Part shown: positions 45,180 through 54,800 of the stretch, piece after piece | Layout of the letters: each line of letters starts with the position of its first letter | Position numbering within the stretch: position 1 is the first letter of the stretch | Origin: Novosphingobium sp. 18050 | GTDB lineage: Bacteria; Pseudomonadota; Alphaproteobacteria; Sphingomonadales; Sphingomonadaceae | Reading direction: 5' to 3' | Length of the DNA stretch: 64,000 bases | NCBI RefSeq assembly: GCF_902706195.1 | Contig: NZ_CACSJO010000006.1 | Location: 1 to 64,000 of the forward strand | Position numbers and translations under genes: made by a program | Notes under the pieces: generated by a model | The model's database searches: none | What the model saw: only the letters and a program-made list of their open reading frames with translations | What the model was told of the DNA's origin: nothing

Positions 45180-46118
45180 TTAAATCCAGTCCCGCCACTT
45201 GAACCAGAGGAAAGGAATTATTGCGGAAAGCAGGCACAGGATGATCGCGAAGGGGTAACCGAGCGGCCAATTCAGCTCAGGCATATTATGAAAGTTCATG
45301 CCGTAGACGCCGACGACCAGGACGGGCGGAATTCCCACTACCGATGCGACTGTGAGCACCTTGACGACATCATTCTGCTCAATGCTGATGAAGGCCGTTG
45401 CCGCGTCTTGAAGGAGTTGGATGCGCCCGCTGAGACTTGTCTCGAATTCATCGAGTGAAGCGATGTCATGGCGGATAGCATCAAACCTGTCCCGCACCGC
45501 CTCGTCGAGTTTCGGCGTGCAACGATCAAGAACGAAGGCGACCATTCGCCCTATGCTCAGGAACGTGTATCGCACACGCGAAGCGCGGTCGCTCGCTTGC
45601 CCCATGTCGCGCATGATCTGACGGATTTTACGCGTTTCCCGGCTGAGTCCGGGACGTGCCGCCTCCTCGAAAAAGAGAGACTGAGACACTTGTGCCACGA
45701 TCTCGGAGGCGTGCTCAAGATGATCCGCCGCTCGGTCCACGAGGTCTTCCAATAATGTCGCCAGTGCCGAAACCGGGGTCAGTTGCGAGATATCCGGCAA
45801 TTCACCTGCCACGGTATCGAACGGCGCGATCTCAGCGTACCGTACCGTGACCAGAACGTCAGGCGTGAGAACGAAGCCGGTGGGAGCGAACTCCCAATGT
45901 TGCGTGTGAGTGCCGGTGATCAAAGGCGCGCTCATGTAAAGCACGTTTCCGTCTACCCGCAGCCGGCTCGAAGATTCGATCTCCCGAAGCGCACCAAGGT
46001 CTGGAAGGTGGACACCATAGCGTTTTTCGACGGTGGCCCGCTCGCCGTCATCGGGCGACATAAGATCGAGCCATTTGGCGTTGGCCCCATCTGCTTCATT
46101 GGGAAAGGATCTCAACAT
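45180..46118 (-). CDS. CorA-family divalent metal (Mg2+/Co2+/Ni2+ or Zn2+) transporter
   Basis: A 312-aa CorA/ZntB-type channel. A large cytoplasmic funnel with long helices precedes two C-terminal membrane segments; the essential loop motif is YGMN in GVYGMNFHNMPELNWPLGYP. AGGA lies seven bases before ATG 46118. GMN followed by a non-PEL-type MPEL sequence is standard for CorA. Ion specificity cannot be told from sequence. It lies between the sulfate operon and a GDPD gene. Confidence 0.93.
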   Translation of the reverse strand: MLRSFPNEADGANAKWLDLMSPDDGERATVEKRYGVHLPDLGALREIESSSRLRVDGNVLYMSAPLITGTHTQHWEFAPTGFVLTPDVLVTVRYAEIAPFDTVAGELPDISQLTPVSALATLLEDLVDRAADHLEHASEIVAQVSQSLFFEEAARPGLSRETRKIRQIMRDMGQASDRASRVRYTFLSIGRMVAFVLDRCTPKLDEAVRDRFDAIRHDIASLDEFETSLSGRIQLLQDAATAFISIEQNDVVKVLTVASVVGIPPVLVVGVYGMNFHNMPELNWPLGYPFAIILCLLSAIIPFLWFKWRDWI

Positions 46119-46183
46119 ATTGTCTTCCTACTCGCCCATTGGCGCTTGGGCCAGCACCCACCCTCCTTGAAATTACTGCGTTG

Positions 46184-47332
46184 TCAGGCCATGCCGTCGA
46201 CCGCTGCCCGGCCGAGGCCCGGATCGTCGGTGAAGAAAGAATCGACGCCAGCCGCCACGTAGCGGCGCATCAGTTCGACGCAGCCCTTGTCCTGCCGTGC
46301 GTCATCGCCGCCGGGGCCTTGGAAATCGGTAGGCAGGAAGCGGTTTTCCGGGCGAACCGTCCATGTCGAGACAAGCAGCCCGGCGGCGCGTGCATCGCGT
46401 ACCAGCGAGGTGGGTTTGCCCAGCGGCCCGGACTTGCCGGTCGCATCGCCGAAGGGGATGATGCCCTGAAGCACAGGCGAGACCCAGTCGGCATAAGTCT
46501 TCATTTCGGCTAGACCCGCCGGGGTATGCATCTGGTTATAGGTCAGCTTGCCGCCGGCGGCGGTAACGTCAGGCGGGCTCATGTCCATCGGCACGGTAAG
46601 CTGCAGCAGTTGCAGCTTGGCGTAGGCGCCGATGCGCGGGCGCAGCCATTTGAGGTTGGCGACCTCGAAGCTCTGGACGATCACCGGCGTGGTGGAAAGA
46701 TAATGGCTGAGCGCCACCCGGTCGAGCAAGCGCTGTTCCTGCGGCAGGCCGATGCTGGCGAAATAGGTCGGGTGCTTGATCTCGGGGATGAGACCGATCG
46801 CGCGCCCGCGCGCGGCGGATTCTGCCGCCACGAAATCGGCGATCTCCTCCAGCGTGAGCAGTTGAAACTGCCCGTCGTAGCTCTTGCTCTCCGGGCGCAT
46901 GGCACCAAGCCGCTCTATCGCGCGCAGGGTCTTGATCTCGGCCAGCGTGAAGTCTTCGGTAAACCATCCGGTAAGCGACTGTCCATCGATGACCTTGGTG
47001 GTGCGGCGATCGGCGAACTCGGGATGATCGGCGACGTTGGTGGTTTCGGCGATGTTGTTTTCGTGGCGGGCGATCAAAGCGCCGTCCTTGGTCGAGACCA
47101 GATCGGGCTCGACGAAGTCAGCACCCTGTTGGATGGCCTTGGCATAGGAGGCCAGCGTATGCTCGGGCCGCAGAGCGGAACAGCCGCGGTGGCCGATGAC
47201 CAGCGGCTTCCTGCGCTGGGCCAGGTCATTCGCCGCCGCAGTTGCAGGGGCCGCGCCAAGCGCGACCCCTGCAACTGCGGCACCGGCTCCGACGCGGATC
47301 AGTCCGCGCCGGGAGAACGTGTTGTCCGTCAT
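46184..47332 (-). CDS. Tat-exported glycerophosphodiester phosphodiesterase
   Basis: A 382-aa GDPD. The N-terminus MTDNTFSRRGLIRVGAGAAV is a twin-arginine signal (S-R-R-G-L-I-R). Catalytic motifs follow: HRG in VIGHRGCSALRPEHT, the E-x-D pair in FVEPDLVSTKDG and H in ARHENN. It is longer than the other two GDPDs here, with an insertion around residues 100-190, like the GlpQ branch. It hydrolyses glycerophosphodiesters to glycerol-3-phosphate and an alcohol in the periplasm. GGGAT lies before the ATG. It diverges from the GlcG/HbpS gene. Confidence 0.94.
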   Translation of the reverse strand: MTDNTFSRRGLIRVGAGAAVAGVALGAAPATAAANDLAQRRKPLVIGHRGCSALRPEHTLASYAKAIQQGADFVEPDLVSTKDGALIARHENNIAETTNVADHPEFADRRTTKVIDGQSLTGWFTEDFTLAEIKTLRAIERLGAMRPESKSYDGQFQLLTLEEIADFVAAESAARGRAIGLIPEIKHPTYFASIGLPQEQRLLDRVALSHYLSTTPVIVQSFEVANLKWLRPRIGAYAKLQLLQLTVPMDMSPPDVTAAGGKLTYNQMHTPAGLAEMKTYADWVSPVLQGIIPFGDATGKSGPLGKPTSLVRDARAAGLLVSTWTVRPENRFLPTDFQGPGGDDARQDKGCVELMRRYVAAGVDSFFTDDPGLGRAAVDGMA

Positions 47333-47583
47333 GTTTACATCCCTACCGAGAAAATCAGGAACCACTGGCGCGGGGCCAGCGGTTAGACCGCTTAAACCGA
47401 AGAAGGCTGGCTGATAGACACCGTGGATGCACCTTTAATGTCGAATATGTTGATGACGGAGGAAGAGATCGATGCAAGGGCGCCATGTCGGTGCGATCGC
47501 CGTATGGGTCCTGCTATGGGGCTGACCTCTCATCACGGATACACCCGACACAGAATGTCGGCGTTTGGAACGGATACGGTTTA

Positions 47584-47991
47584 ATGAAGATGAAGAACAG
47601 CCTAGAAGCCACTGATGTCAAAGCTATTCTGGTCGCCGCGGAGGCCGAAGCTCTGGCAAATGGCTGGGCCGTGACCATTGCGGTGGTCGATGACGGGGGC
47701 CACCTCCTTGGCCTGCAGCGGCTGGACGAGGCTGCGGCAAGTTCCGCGCATATGGCTCCTGCCAAGGCCGTCACTTCGATCATGGGGCGCCGGGAGTCCA
47801 AGGTCTATGAGGACCTCATCCTCAACGGCCGAGTGTCGATGCTGTCGGCCCCGGCGTTGCAGGCGATGTTGGAAGGCGGTGTCCCGATTGTTGTTCAGGG
47901 CGATTTCGTTGGCGCGGTCGGCGTATCCGGCGTCAAATCGGAGCAGGATGTGCAAATCGCGCGCGCAGGGATCGCGGCAATCCTCTCGTAA
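47584..47991 (+). CDS. GlcG/HbpS-family heme-binding-like protein
   Basis: A 135-aa protein of the GlcG/HbpS family (AEAEALANGWAVTIAVVDDG, HLLGLQRLDEAAASSAHMAP and GGVPIVVQGDFVGAVGVSG). Family members bind heme or aquocobalamin or sit in glycolate and diol operons. ATG 47584 has only a weak ribosome site; it overlaps the stop of a possible 48-aa leader by one base (TAATG), which could couple translation. Not secreted. Its neighbours give no clear functional link. Confidence 0.85.
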   Translation: MKMKNSLEATDVKAILVAAEAEALANGWAVTIAVVDDGGHLLGLQRLDEAAASSAHMAPAKAVTSIMGRRESKVYEDLILNGRVSMLSAPALQAMLEGGVPIVVQGDFVGAVGVSGVKSEQDVQIARAGIAAILS

Positions 47992-48009
47992 GAGCGCTAT
48001 GGCGCGGCG

Positions 48010-48049
48010 CCCCTTCACTTGGCCCGTAACGTCGGCCTTGTTGAAGGGG
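48010..48049. terminator. Hairpin between convergent GlcG/HbpS and MetAP genes
   Basis: CCCCTTCA (48010-48017) pairs with TGAAGGGG (48042-48049), enclosing a loop that itself holds GGCC/GGCC. It lies 18 bp after the GlcG stop and 30 bp before the MetAP stop, suiting a shared terminator. Confidence 0.45.
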
Positions 48050-48079
48050 AGCAACGCCTGCAAGTTGAGCGGCCTTTCC

Positions 48080-48883
48080 TCAGGCGGGGGCCGTGAATAT
48101 CTCGTGGCCCGTTTCGGTGATCCCGATCGAATGTTCGAACTGGGCGGAAAGCGTCCGATCGCGCGTGACGGCGGTCCAGCCATCTTCCAGGATCTTTACA
48201 CCGGGCCCGCCGATGTTCAGCATCGGCTCGACGGTGAAGAACATGCCGGGCCGCAGTTCGGGCCCGGTGCCTGCCCTGGCCGCGTGAACCACGTCCGGCG
48301 CATCGTGAAACACCCGGCCCAGGCCGTGGCCGCAGAAATCGCGAACGATCCCATAGCGATACTTCGCCGCGAAACGCTCTATGGCATGGCCGATGTCGCC
48401 CAGGCGGTTGCCCGGTTTCGCCTGCTCGATCCCGCGCATCATCGCCTCGTGTGTGACTTCGACCAGCCGCTTCGCCTTGAGCGGGACTTCGCCAACCATA
48501 TACATGCGACTGGTATCGCCGTGCCATTCGTCAAGGATCGGGGTCACGTCGATATTGACGATATCTCCCTCCTTCAAGGTCCGCTCCGAAGGGATGCCGT
48601 GGCAGACCACCTGGTTGATCGAGATGCAGCAGCTATGCGTGAATCCGTGGTAGCCGAGCGATGCCGGCCTCGCGCCTGCCTCCAGGGCCATGTCGTAGAC
48701 CATCGCATCGAGCGCATCGGTGCGGGCACCCGGGACCACGTGGGGTGCCAGGCGGTCCAGCATGTCGGCGGCAAGCCGCCCCGCCTTGCGCATTCCCTCG
48801 AACCCTACTGGCCCATGCAGTTTGATGGCTTCCGTGCGTTCGACCGGCGCCAGCGCCGCATCGATGTAGGTTGCATGCTTCAT
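48080..48883 (-). CDS. map: Type I methionine aminopeptidase
   Basis: A 267-aa M24 enzyme with all five metal ligands: the two Asp in NIDVTPILDEWHGDTSRMY, His in CGHGLGRVFHDAPDVVH, Glu in FFTVEPMLN and Glu in AQFEHSIGITE. It removes N-terminal methionine in the cytoplasm. The start is ATG 48883; a GTG at 48913 is an alternative. Alphaproteobacteria often carry more than one MetAP, so this may not be the essential copy. Convergent with the GlcG gene, it is not in an obvious operon. Confidence 0.95.
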   Translation of the reverse strand: MKHATYIDAALAPVERTEAIKLHGPVGFEGMRKAGRLAADMLDRLAPHVVPGARTDALDAMVYDMALEAGARPASLGYHGFTHSCCISINQVVCHGIPSERTLKEGDIVNIDVTPILDEWHGDTSRMYMVGEVPLKAKRLVEVTHEAMMRGIEQAKPGNRLGDIGHAIERFAAKYRYGIVRDFCGHGLGRVFHDAPDVVHAARAGTGPELRPGMFFTVEPMLNIGGPGVKILEDGWTAVTRDRTLSAQFEHSIGITETGHEIFTAPA

Positions 48884-49002
48884 GGGGGAGGCGTCCTCGG
48901 TTCTTTTCGGCACGACCTTGGCCTGCTGCTGCGATGATCACTGCGCAGATGGCCCGATTGGTCGGTGTTGTCGTTGGGCACATACTCGCCTAATTTATGG
49001 CT

Positions 49003-49027
49003 GGTAAGTACGCACATGAAGGTAAGT
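49003..49027. promoter_or_regulatory. Direct repeats upstream of the HxlR gene
   Basis: GGTAAGT occurs at 49003-49009 and 49021-49027, 18 bp apart, just before the HxlR start. HxlR proteins bind repeated or palindromic sites in their own promoters, so this is a candidate operator; the second copy also contributes the ribosome site (GAAGG overlaps its left edge). Evidence is limited to the repeat. Confidence 0.3.
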
Positions 49028-49031
49028 GTCG

Positions 49032-49406
49032 ATGTTAAAGCGCACATCCACGCGTCTGGCCGATCGCATGGAGCGCGGCGACGTGTTCGAGCCGCGCTCT
49101 CCCTCGCGAGAGATAATGAAACACGTGACCAGCACCTGGGGCGTGCTTGCGCTTATAGCGCTGAAACCCGGGACGATGCGGTTCAGCGCATTACGACGCA
49201 AGTTGAACGGGGTGAGCGACCGAATGCTCGCCCAGACCCTGCACCAGCTGGAGGGAGACGGGCTGGTGAAGCGGCAAAGCTACCCGGTGGTGCCGCCGCA
49301 TGTCGAATATACGCTGACCGACCTTGGCCGCGAAGCGGCGGACCGCGTTGAAGCTCTGGCCAACTGGATAGACGATCATTTGCCCGTGCTGCTCGCTTAC
49401 CGATAA
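49032..49406 (+). CDS. HxlR family transcriptional regulator
   Basis: A 124-aa winged-helix regulator (HVTSTWGVLALIALKPGTMR, ALRRKLNGVSDRMLAQTLHQ, YPVVPPHVEYTLTDLGREA), close to the family standard length. ATG 49032 has AAGG nine bases upstream; a GTG two codons earlier is possible. The usual N-terminal cysteine of redox- or aldehyde-sensing members (C-P-V-E...) is absent: the corresponding part reads FEPRSPSREIMKHVTSTW. It diverges from the MetAP gene. Target genes are unknown. Confidence 0.9.
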   Translation: MLKRTSTRLADRMERGDVFEPRSPSREIMKHVTSTWGVLALIALKPGTMRFSALRRKLNGVSDRMLAQTLHQLEGDGLVKRQSYPVVPPHVEYTLTDLGREAADRVEALANWIDDHLPVLLAYR

Positions 49407-49422
49407 AATCCGGTAAACCGGT

Positions 49423-49483
49423 GAAGCGCCCGAAAACGCTTTATACCCGGATTTAGTCGGGCAAGTGGCTTTCGGGGCGCTTC
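49423..49483. terminator. Nested inverted repeat between HxlR and DUF4198 genes
   Basis: GAAGCGCCCGAAA (49423-49435) pairs with TTTCGGGGCGCTTC (49470-49483) with one bulged G. The loop contains a second small hairpin, CCCG...CGGG, near 49447-49461. Position between convergent genes, 17 bp after the HxlR stop, suggests a bidirectional terminator. Confidence 0.65.
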
Positions 49484-49498
49484 TATCAGGTCAGGCGT

Positions 49499-50131
49499 TC
49501 AGTCCACCACGAAGGTTGTGGTGGCAACCCTGTGCAGCACAGAAACCGGGCCGAGTGTCGTGTCAAACTTGCCTTCGTCTTTCAGGGTCGCGGAGATAAG
49601 ATAGCGGCCCTTTTCACGGATCGGCACGGCGACAGCTCCATCCGCGTCGGTCTTGACCGATTTCGACCACTTTTCCGGCGAGACCACCGTGATCTGCGTA
49701 TCTTTCACCGGCTGGCCGTCGCGGACGAGCACGAAGCGGTCACTGCCCGCAGTCACGGGCGTGAGTTCCATCGGCATCACAGCGCGTGCTTCGCTGCGGC
49801 CTGCGCGTGCATAATAGGCTACGCCTTCCTTCTTCGTACCGGTGCCCCAGGGAGCAAACACGGTGTCGTCGTGCGCACGCACGTCACCGGAAGGCACCGC
49901 CACTTCCAGATATCCGGTCTTGCGGGCCAGCACGGCCTTGCTGGCCGGCACGAGCTTCGGCGCCTTGAGGTGTTCGAACTCAGGGTCGCCACCGACCGGC
50001 AGCGCTTCGGCGGGTTCGCCAAGGTAGATGCGGGCCGGGCCCGAGGCATCGCGTTCGATCCAGACCTCATGGGCCTGTACTGCCGGAGCGGCACAAGCGA
50101 GGAACAAGGGGGCCAGGTACCTGATGGACAT
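49499..50131 (-). CDS. DUF4198 periplasmic protein
   Basis: A 210-aa secreted protein. The signal peptide ends A-V-Q-A before HEVWIERDASG; the mature chain begins with His and the family's H-E-x-W-I pattern. Two beta-sandwich parts follow (LTPVTAGSDRFVLVRDGQPV, then GAVAVPIREKGRYLISATLK, like a CarboxypepD_reg/Ig-like domain). DUF4198 proteins often accompany metal transporters or TonB receptors, and this gene diverges from a FecI-FecR-TonB set across 190 bp. GGAG precedes ATG 50131. A role in metal or siderophore uptake is a reasonable guess. Confidence 0.85.
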   Translation of the reverse strand: MSIRYLAPLFLACAAPAVQAHEVWIERDASGPARIYLGEPAEALPVGGDPEFEHLKAPKLVPASKAVLARKTGYLEVAVPSGDVRAHDDTVFAPWGTGTKKEGVAYYARAGRSEARAVMPMELTPVTAGSDRFVLVRDGQPVKDTQITVVSPEKWSKSVKTDADGAVAVPIREKGRYLISATLKDEGKFDTTLGPVSVLHRVATTTFVVD

Positions 50132-50321
50132 CGTATGCTCCGCAATTGTCTGAAAGGGCCGGCGGCCGGAATGAATGATTTGTGATTATCGCTATTACAT
50201 TGCATTAGCAAGATGGCAGTCGATGTCCGACGTTTTCAGCGATTTGGACGAGGCCCGAATTCGCCATCAAGCTGTCATGCCCCGAAGATACCCGGCGGCA
50301 CCGGAGCCGGGGAGGCGAGTC

Positions 50322-50825
50322 TTGAATTTCGATGAATCCGTCTATCGCCTGTGCCGCCGTGAGGTCTATCGCTTTGCTTACAGGCATCTGGGCGATCATT
50401 CGGCCAGCGAGGACATCGTTCAGGACAGCTTCGTAAGGCTCGCCCAGTACCGCACCGGCACCATCGCCAACATGGGAGGAATGCTGCGCACGATCGCGCG
50501 TAACCTCATCGTCGATCATGCCCGGTTCCGCACACGCCGCAGCGAGGATGCACTTGCTGGCGGGATGGACGCTCCGGCAGAATATCCATCGCAGGAACAG
50601 ATTATGCTGCACCGCGAGCGTATGGAACAAGTGTCCGAGATTCTCGCGCAGATGCCGGCCCAGCGCCGCGAGGTGTTTATCATGCGTCGGCTCCACGGGA
50701 TGTCCGCCAAGGAAGTGGCCGCGGCCCTGGCGATCAGCCCCGCCGCTGTCGACACGCATGTCGCGCGCGCTGTGCTGGCGCTGCATAAGGGCATGGCCAC
50801 GCTGGATGAGGCGCCGGGCCAATGA
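50322..50825 (+). CDS. ECF sigma factor, FecI-like
   Basis: A 167-aa sigma factor: region 2 (YRFAYRHLGDHSASEDIVQD) and region 4 (MPAQRREVFIMRRLHGMSAK, then VAAALAISPAAVDTHVARAV). I chose the TTG at 50322, which has GGGGAGG six bases upstream and gives the normal FecI length; an ATG at 50223 in frame would add 33 unconserved residues without a ribosome site. Its stop overlaps fecR by ATGA. It should transcribe the TonB receptor gene at 51876 when FecR relays a ligand signal. Confidence 0.9.
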   Translation: MNFDESVYRLCRREVYRFAYRHLGDHSASEDIVQDSFVRLAQYRTGTIANMGGMLRTIARNLIVDHARFRTRRSEDALAGGMDAPAEYPSQEQIMLHRERMEQVSEILAQMPAQRREVFIMRRLHGMSAKEVAAALAISPAAVDTHVARAVLALHKGMATLDEAPGQ

Positions 50826-51784
50826 CGGCGGATATCTTGCACGATCAGGAACACGAGGACGCTGCGCTGTGGGTTGCCCGCCACATGAGCAACGCCGTCG
50901 ACGCCGCCGCATTCGCGCAGTGGCAGGCTGGTGCGCCGGGCCGCCGGGACAAGTTCGAGGTACTTTGGGCCTCGTGCATGGACGAGGCGGTCGCCGATGG
51001 CGCGCGCCTTTATGAATGGCGCAAGGAGAAGCGGCGGCGGATGCCGACTGCCCGCAGCGGGACCCGCCGTTTTGCCATCGGCGCTCTGGCCGCTGCCTGC
51101 CTCGCGGTGCTGGCCTTGTCATGGCCGCAGTTGCAATTCGCAATGACGCCCGCGCAGACTTACGCCACGACCGCCGGCGAGGTGCGCAGCGTTACGCTGG
51201 CCGATGGAACTGAGGTCACGCTGAACGGCGCCACCCGCATCAGGGCCAGGATCGCCAACAACCGGCGCGAGATCGCGCTGGAGGCGGGCGAAGCCCTGTT
51301 CGACGTGACGCACGACAAGCACCGGCCTTTTACGGTCTCTGCCGGACCAGGGCAGGTTACCGTGCTGGGCACGCGCTTCGATCTTGCGGTGAACGCAGGC
51401 CGGGTCGACCTTGCCGTGGAGCGCGGCCTGGTTCGTTTCGAGGCGAGCGAGGGCCATACGGCCCCGGTCCTCGTGCCGGCCTCGCACCGCTCCGCGCTGA
51501 TCGGGGGGCGGGTCGGCGATGCTGCCCGGTTCGAGGCCGCATCCGTTTCCGATTGGCGGGAAGGTTGGCTGCAGGTCTCTGACATGCCGCTGGCGCAGCT
51601 TATCCCGCGCCTGCAGCGCTGGACCAGCCGGACCATCACTGTAGCGGACGAGGCCCTGCTGGAAAAGCGCGTGGCAGGCCGGTTCCGCCTCTCCGAACCT
51701 GGTGTCGTGCTCGATAACCTGGGAGCACTTTATGGCTTCAGGGTCAGGCAGACGGGGCAGGGCTATGTCCTCGAACAGCAGTGA
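50822..51784 (+). CDS. FecR-family anti-sigma regulator
   Basis: A 320-aa cell-surface-signalling regulator. The cytoplasmic N-terminus carries the Trp-rich DUF4880 region (ALWVARHMSNAVDAAAFAQW), followed by one membrane segment (FAIGALAAACLAVLALSW) and a periplasmic FecR domain (YATTAGEVRSVTLADGTEVT, GEALFDVTHDKHRPF, GTRFDL), ending in an STN-like fold (LAQLIPRLQRW). It links the receptor's signalling domain to the sigma factor. ATGA overlap with the sigma gene; the receptor starts 91 bp later. Confidence 0.94.
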   Translation: MTADILHDQEHEDAALWVARHMSNAVDAAAFAQWQAGAPGRRDKFEVLWASCMDEAVADGARLYEWRKEKRRRMPTARSGTRRFAIGALAAACLAVLALSWPQLQFAMTPAQTYATTAGEVRSVTLADGTEVTLNGATRIRARIANNRREIALEAGEALFDVTHDKHRPFTVSAGPGQVTVLGTRFDLAVNAGRVDLAVERGLVRFEASEGHTAPVLVPASHRSALIGGRVGDAARFEAASVSDWREGWLQVSDMPLAQLIPRLQRWTSRTITVADEALLEKRVAGRFRLSEPGVVLDNLGALYGFRVRQTGQGYVLEQQ

Positions 51785-51875
51785 AAGCGGCCCGGAAACC
51801 CCCGCCATCCGCCTGGCAAGACGCGCGATGTACCTGACTACGGGTAGTCGGCCGAAGGCGTAGGCCGGCGATGCG

Positions 51876-54800
51876 ATGAAGGCCTTTCCTCGCTTCGCGG
51901 CGCTGGCGACGGTTGCCGCCGTGACCCCTGCGTCAATCCCGGTCTACGCGCGCCCCACGTCCTTTGCGATTCCGGCCGGACCTTTGTCCGAGGCACTGAC
52001 GGACTTTTCTCGCGCCAGTGGCATTCAGGTCATCGCCGACCCCGCCGTGCTGCGTGGCAGACGTACCGGCGGCGTGCGCGGCGTCATGGCGGCAGCTCAG
52101 GCAATGAAGGCTTTGCTACGCGGCAGCGGACTGACCTTCCGGCAGCGCGGCGAGGTAATCCTCATCGTCAGCGCACCGCAGTCTTCTGCAGCGAGCATTC
52201 CACCTCCGAGCCAATTACGGCGCGCCCGCGCGGTCGCCGTGCCGGGCTCGGCGGTGAGCGATATGGTCGAGGCTCCGGCCCCCATGGTGGTGATCGGCCA
52301 GCGGATCGCCGACCAGCGCGCCTTGGCTACCAAGCGGCGCGCGCGCAATATCGTCGACGCCATAGCGAGCGACGAAGTGCGGCGCCTGCCTGACAACACC
52401 GTGGCCGACGCGATGCGCCGCATTCCCGGCGTGTCGGTAGTGCCCATCGCCGATAACGAGCATCCGCGAGACGTGCCCATCGCGCCAGTTGTGCGCGGAC
52501 TGACGCAGGCCTACAACAATGTCACCATCAACGGAATGCAGGTGGCGTCTACTGGCATTCCCGATGTGGCTTCCAACAGTGCCAGCCGGGGCGTGCGGCT
52601 GGACATCCTGCCGACCTCGCTGGTCAGCCGCCTGCTGGTGGTGAAGACCTTCACGCCCGAATTCGATCCCAACGCCATCGGCGCCGCTATCGATCTACAG
52701 ACACGCAGCGCTTTCGATGACGGTGGCCGGCCGTTCCTTTCGGTCGAAAGCGGCACTTCCAGCCCGAGCGAGTGGGGGCAGGTGCAGCGCCAGTCCCGCT
52801 TCGGCGGCCATGCCTCTGTTACCGCCAGCACGACGTTCGGGGCGGAGAAGCAGTTCGGCATAGTCGTCTCGGCCAATTACCAACGGCTTCAGAACAACAG
52901 CAACGTGCACGCCACGGGCGACAGCAATTTCCTCTCTTTCTACGACGATGCGGGCAGCCGCGTGGACGACGCCGCGCTGGGCAACGGCATTCCGGTGCCG
53001 CGTCAGGAAAAATACTGGTACAATGCCAGCGATCGTCGTCACATGGGCGCCACTGTGCGGGGCGAGGCGGACCTCGGCGCTCTGCGGCTGTCGGTCCTGG
53101 CAGCGGACTACCGTTTCCGCGATGGCTACATCCGCAACGAGATCGTCTTCGATCCGGAAGACGCCGTTCTTGTCGACCAGACACCGACTTCCGGGCACTT
53201 CGATTCCGCCTCCGCCCAAGTCGGCTATCGCGGCGGGGTCACCCACAACGAGACGAAGGTCGTGCAGTTCGATGTAAACTGGCAGCCGACCTCACGCGAC
53301 GAATTCTCAATGCGCGCGGGTCTGTCGCGCGCCACCATGCACGAAGCCTACGACATGGTGAAGTTCACGGCCGGGCAGGGCGAGACCGGCGCTGCTGTGG
53401 GGACGGGCGCGCTGGGCTTCGGCTACGATACCTCTGGCCTGCAATTCAGCTTCGATGTCCCCGCGCAGGGATATTACGACTTGTCGCTTTATTCCGCCGA
53501 TTACTGGCGCCATCGCAGCCGCCAGGCAGCCGCGCGGGTGGATACCATCCATGCCGACTGGCGGCACGGCCTTGACGGAGCGGGCGACGGGACAGGTTTC
53601 GCCGCCGGCCTCGCCGCGACACGTACAAGCTATGCCTATGGCTACCAGAGCCTGGCTTTCGGGACGAGCGACCTTGGCCTCACTCTGGCGCAGGCGGGCT
53701 ATGTCAGCAATGCGGCGCTTCCCTTCAACGGAAGCGGCCTGATGCTGATCGCCGTCGACCCTACACTCGGCTGGCGGATGTTCGACGAGAACCAGTCGAG
53801 CATCTTCATTACCGATGGCGTCGAGAACGATCACGAGGACGATTTCAGGCACCGGGAAACAGTCCTCGCCGGTTATGCGATGGCGCGCTTTGAAAGCGGG
53901 CCGGCCGAGGTGCTTGCAGGGGCCCGGCTGGAACACACCGGGATCGCCACCCAGGGCTATTTTGGCGCAGGGGACACATGGACCACGCAAACGACGTCCT
54001 CCGGCTATTTGCGGCTGCTGCCGTCGCTGCTGGTTAATTATCAGATGCTGCCGCGCCTCAAGCTGCGCGCAGGCTACAGCCGCACCATTGGGCGGCCCAG
54101 CTACGAATCCTATGCCCCGCGTTCATCGATCGATTTCGCAAGCGAAAGTTCGATCGGTGACGGCAATGCTGCGGGCGTGCATGTCAACCTGGGCAACCCG
54201 GACATCGACCCGCGCATGTCCGACAACTTCGACCTCAGCCTGGAATGGAGCCTGACGCGCCGGCTGGACGGCATGATCTCGGGGGCGCTGTTCCGCAAGG
54301 AGATCGCCAACGAGATCTTCGACGCGGTCACCGTGGGGTATGACTATGGGGGCATTTATTATCGCAATGCGATGGTCACCAAACCGACGAACGCAACGGC
54401 GGCGCACATATCGGGATTGGAACTGAGCGCCGTGATAGGATCGCTGGAGGCGGTGATACCGGCTCTGAGCGGCTTCGGTGTAAGCGCCAACTGGACGGTA
54501 CTTGGCGGTGCCATGAGTGTGCCGATGAAGGGCGGGGCGGTGCGCACAGTCGACCGCCTCGTCGGGCAACCCGATGAGATTCGCAACCTGGCGGTGTTCT
54601 ACAACCGGGGCGGGTTCGAACTGCGCGGGGCGATGAACTGGACCGGACGGGCCTTGCGTAGCATCGCGCCGGACACTGTTCCGCAGGATGTTTACTGGGC
54701 GCCCAGGCGACAGTTCGACGTGCAGGCCCGCTATCGTTTCGGAGCGGGAGTCAGCGCCATCCTCGACATCGCCAATTTGACGCGGGAGCGCGTTACCAGC

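Noticed and set aside
51785..51875. ECF-type promoter before TonB receptor 3
   Set aside because: A GGAAAC resembling a -35 element is present, but no convincing -10 at the right spacing could be assigned.
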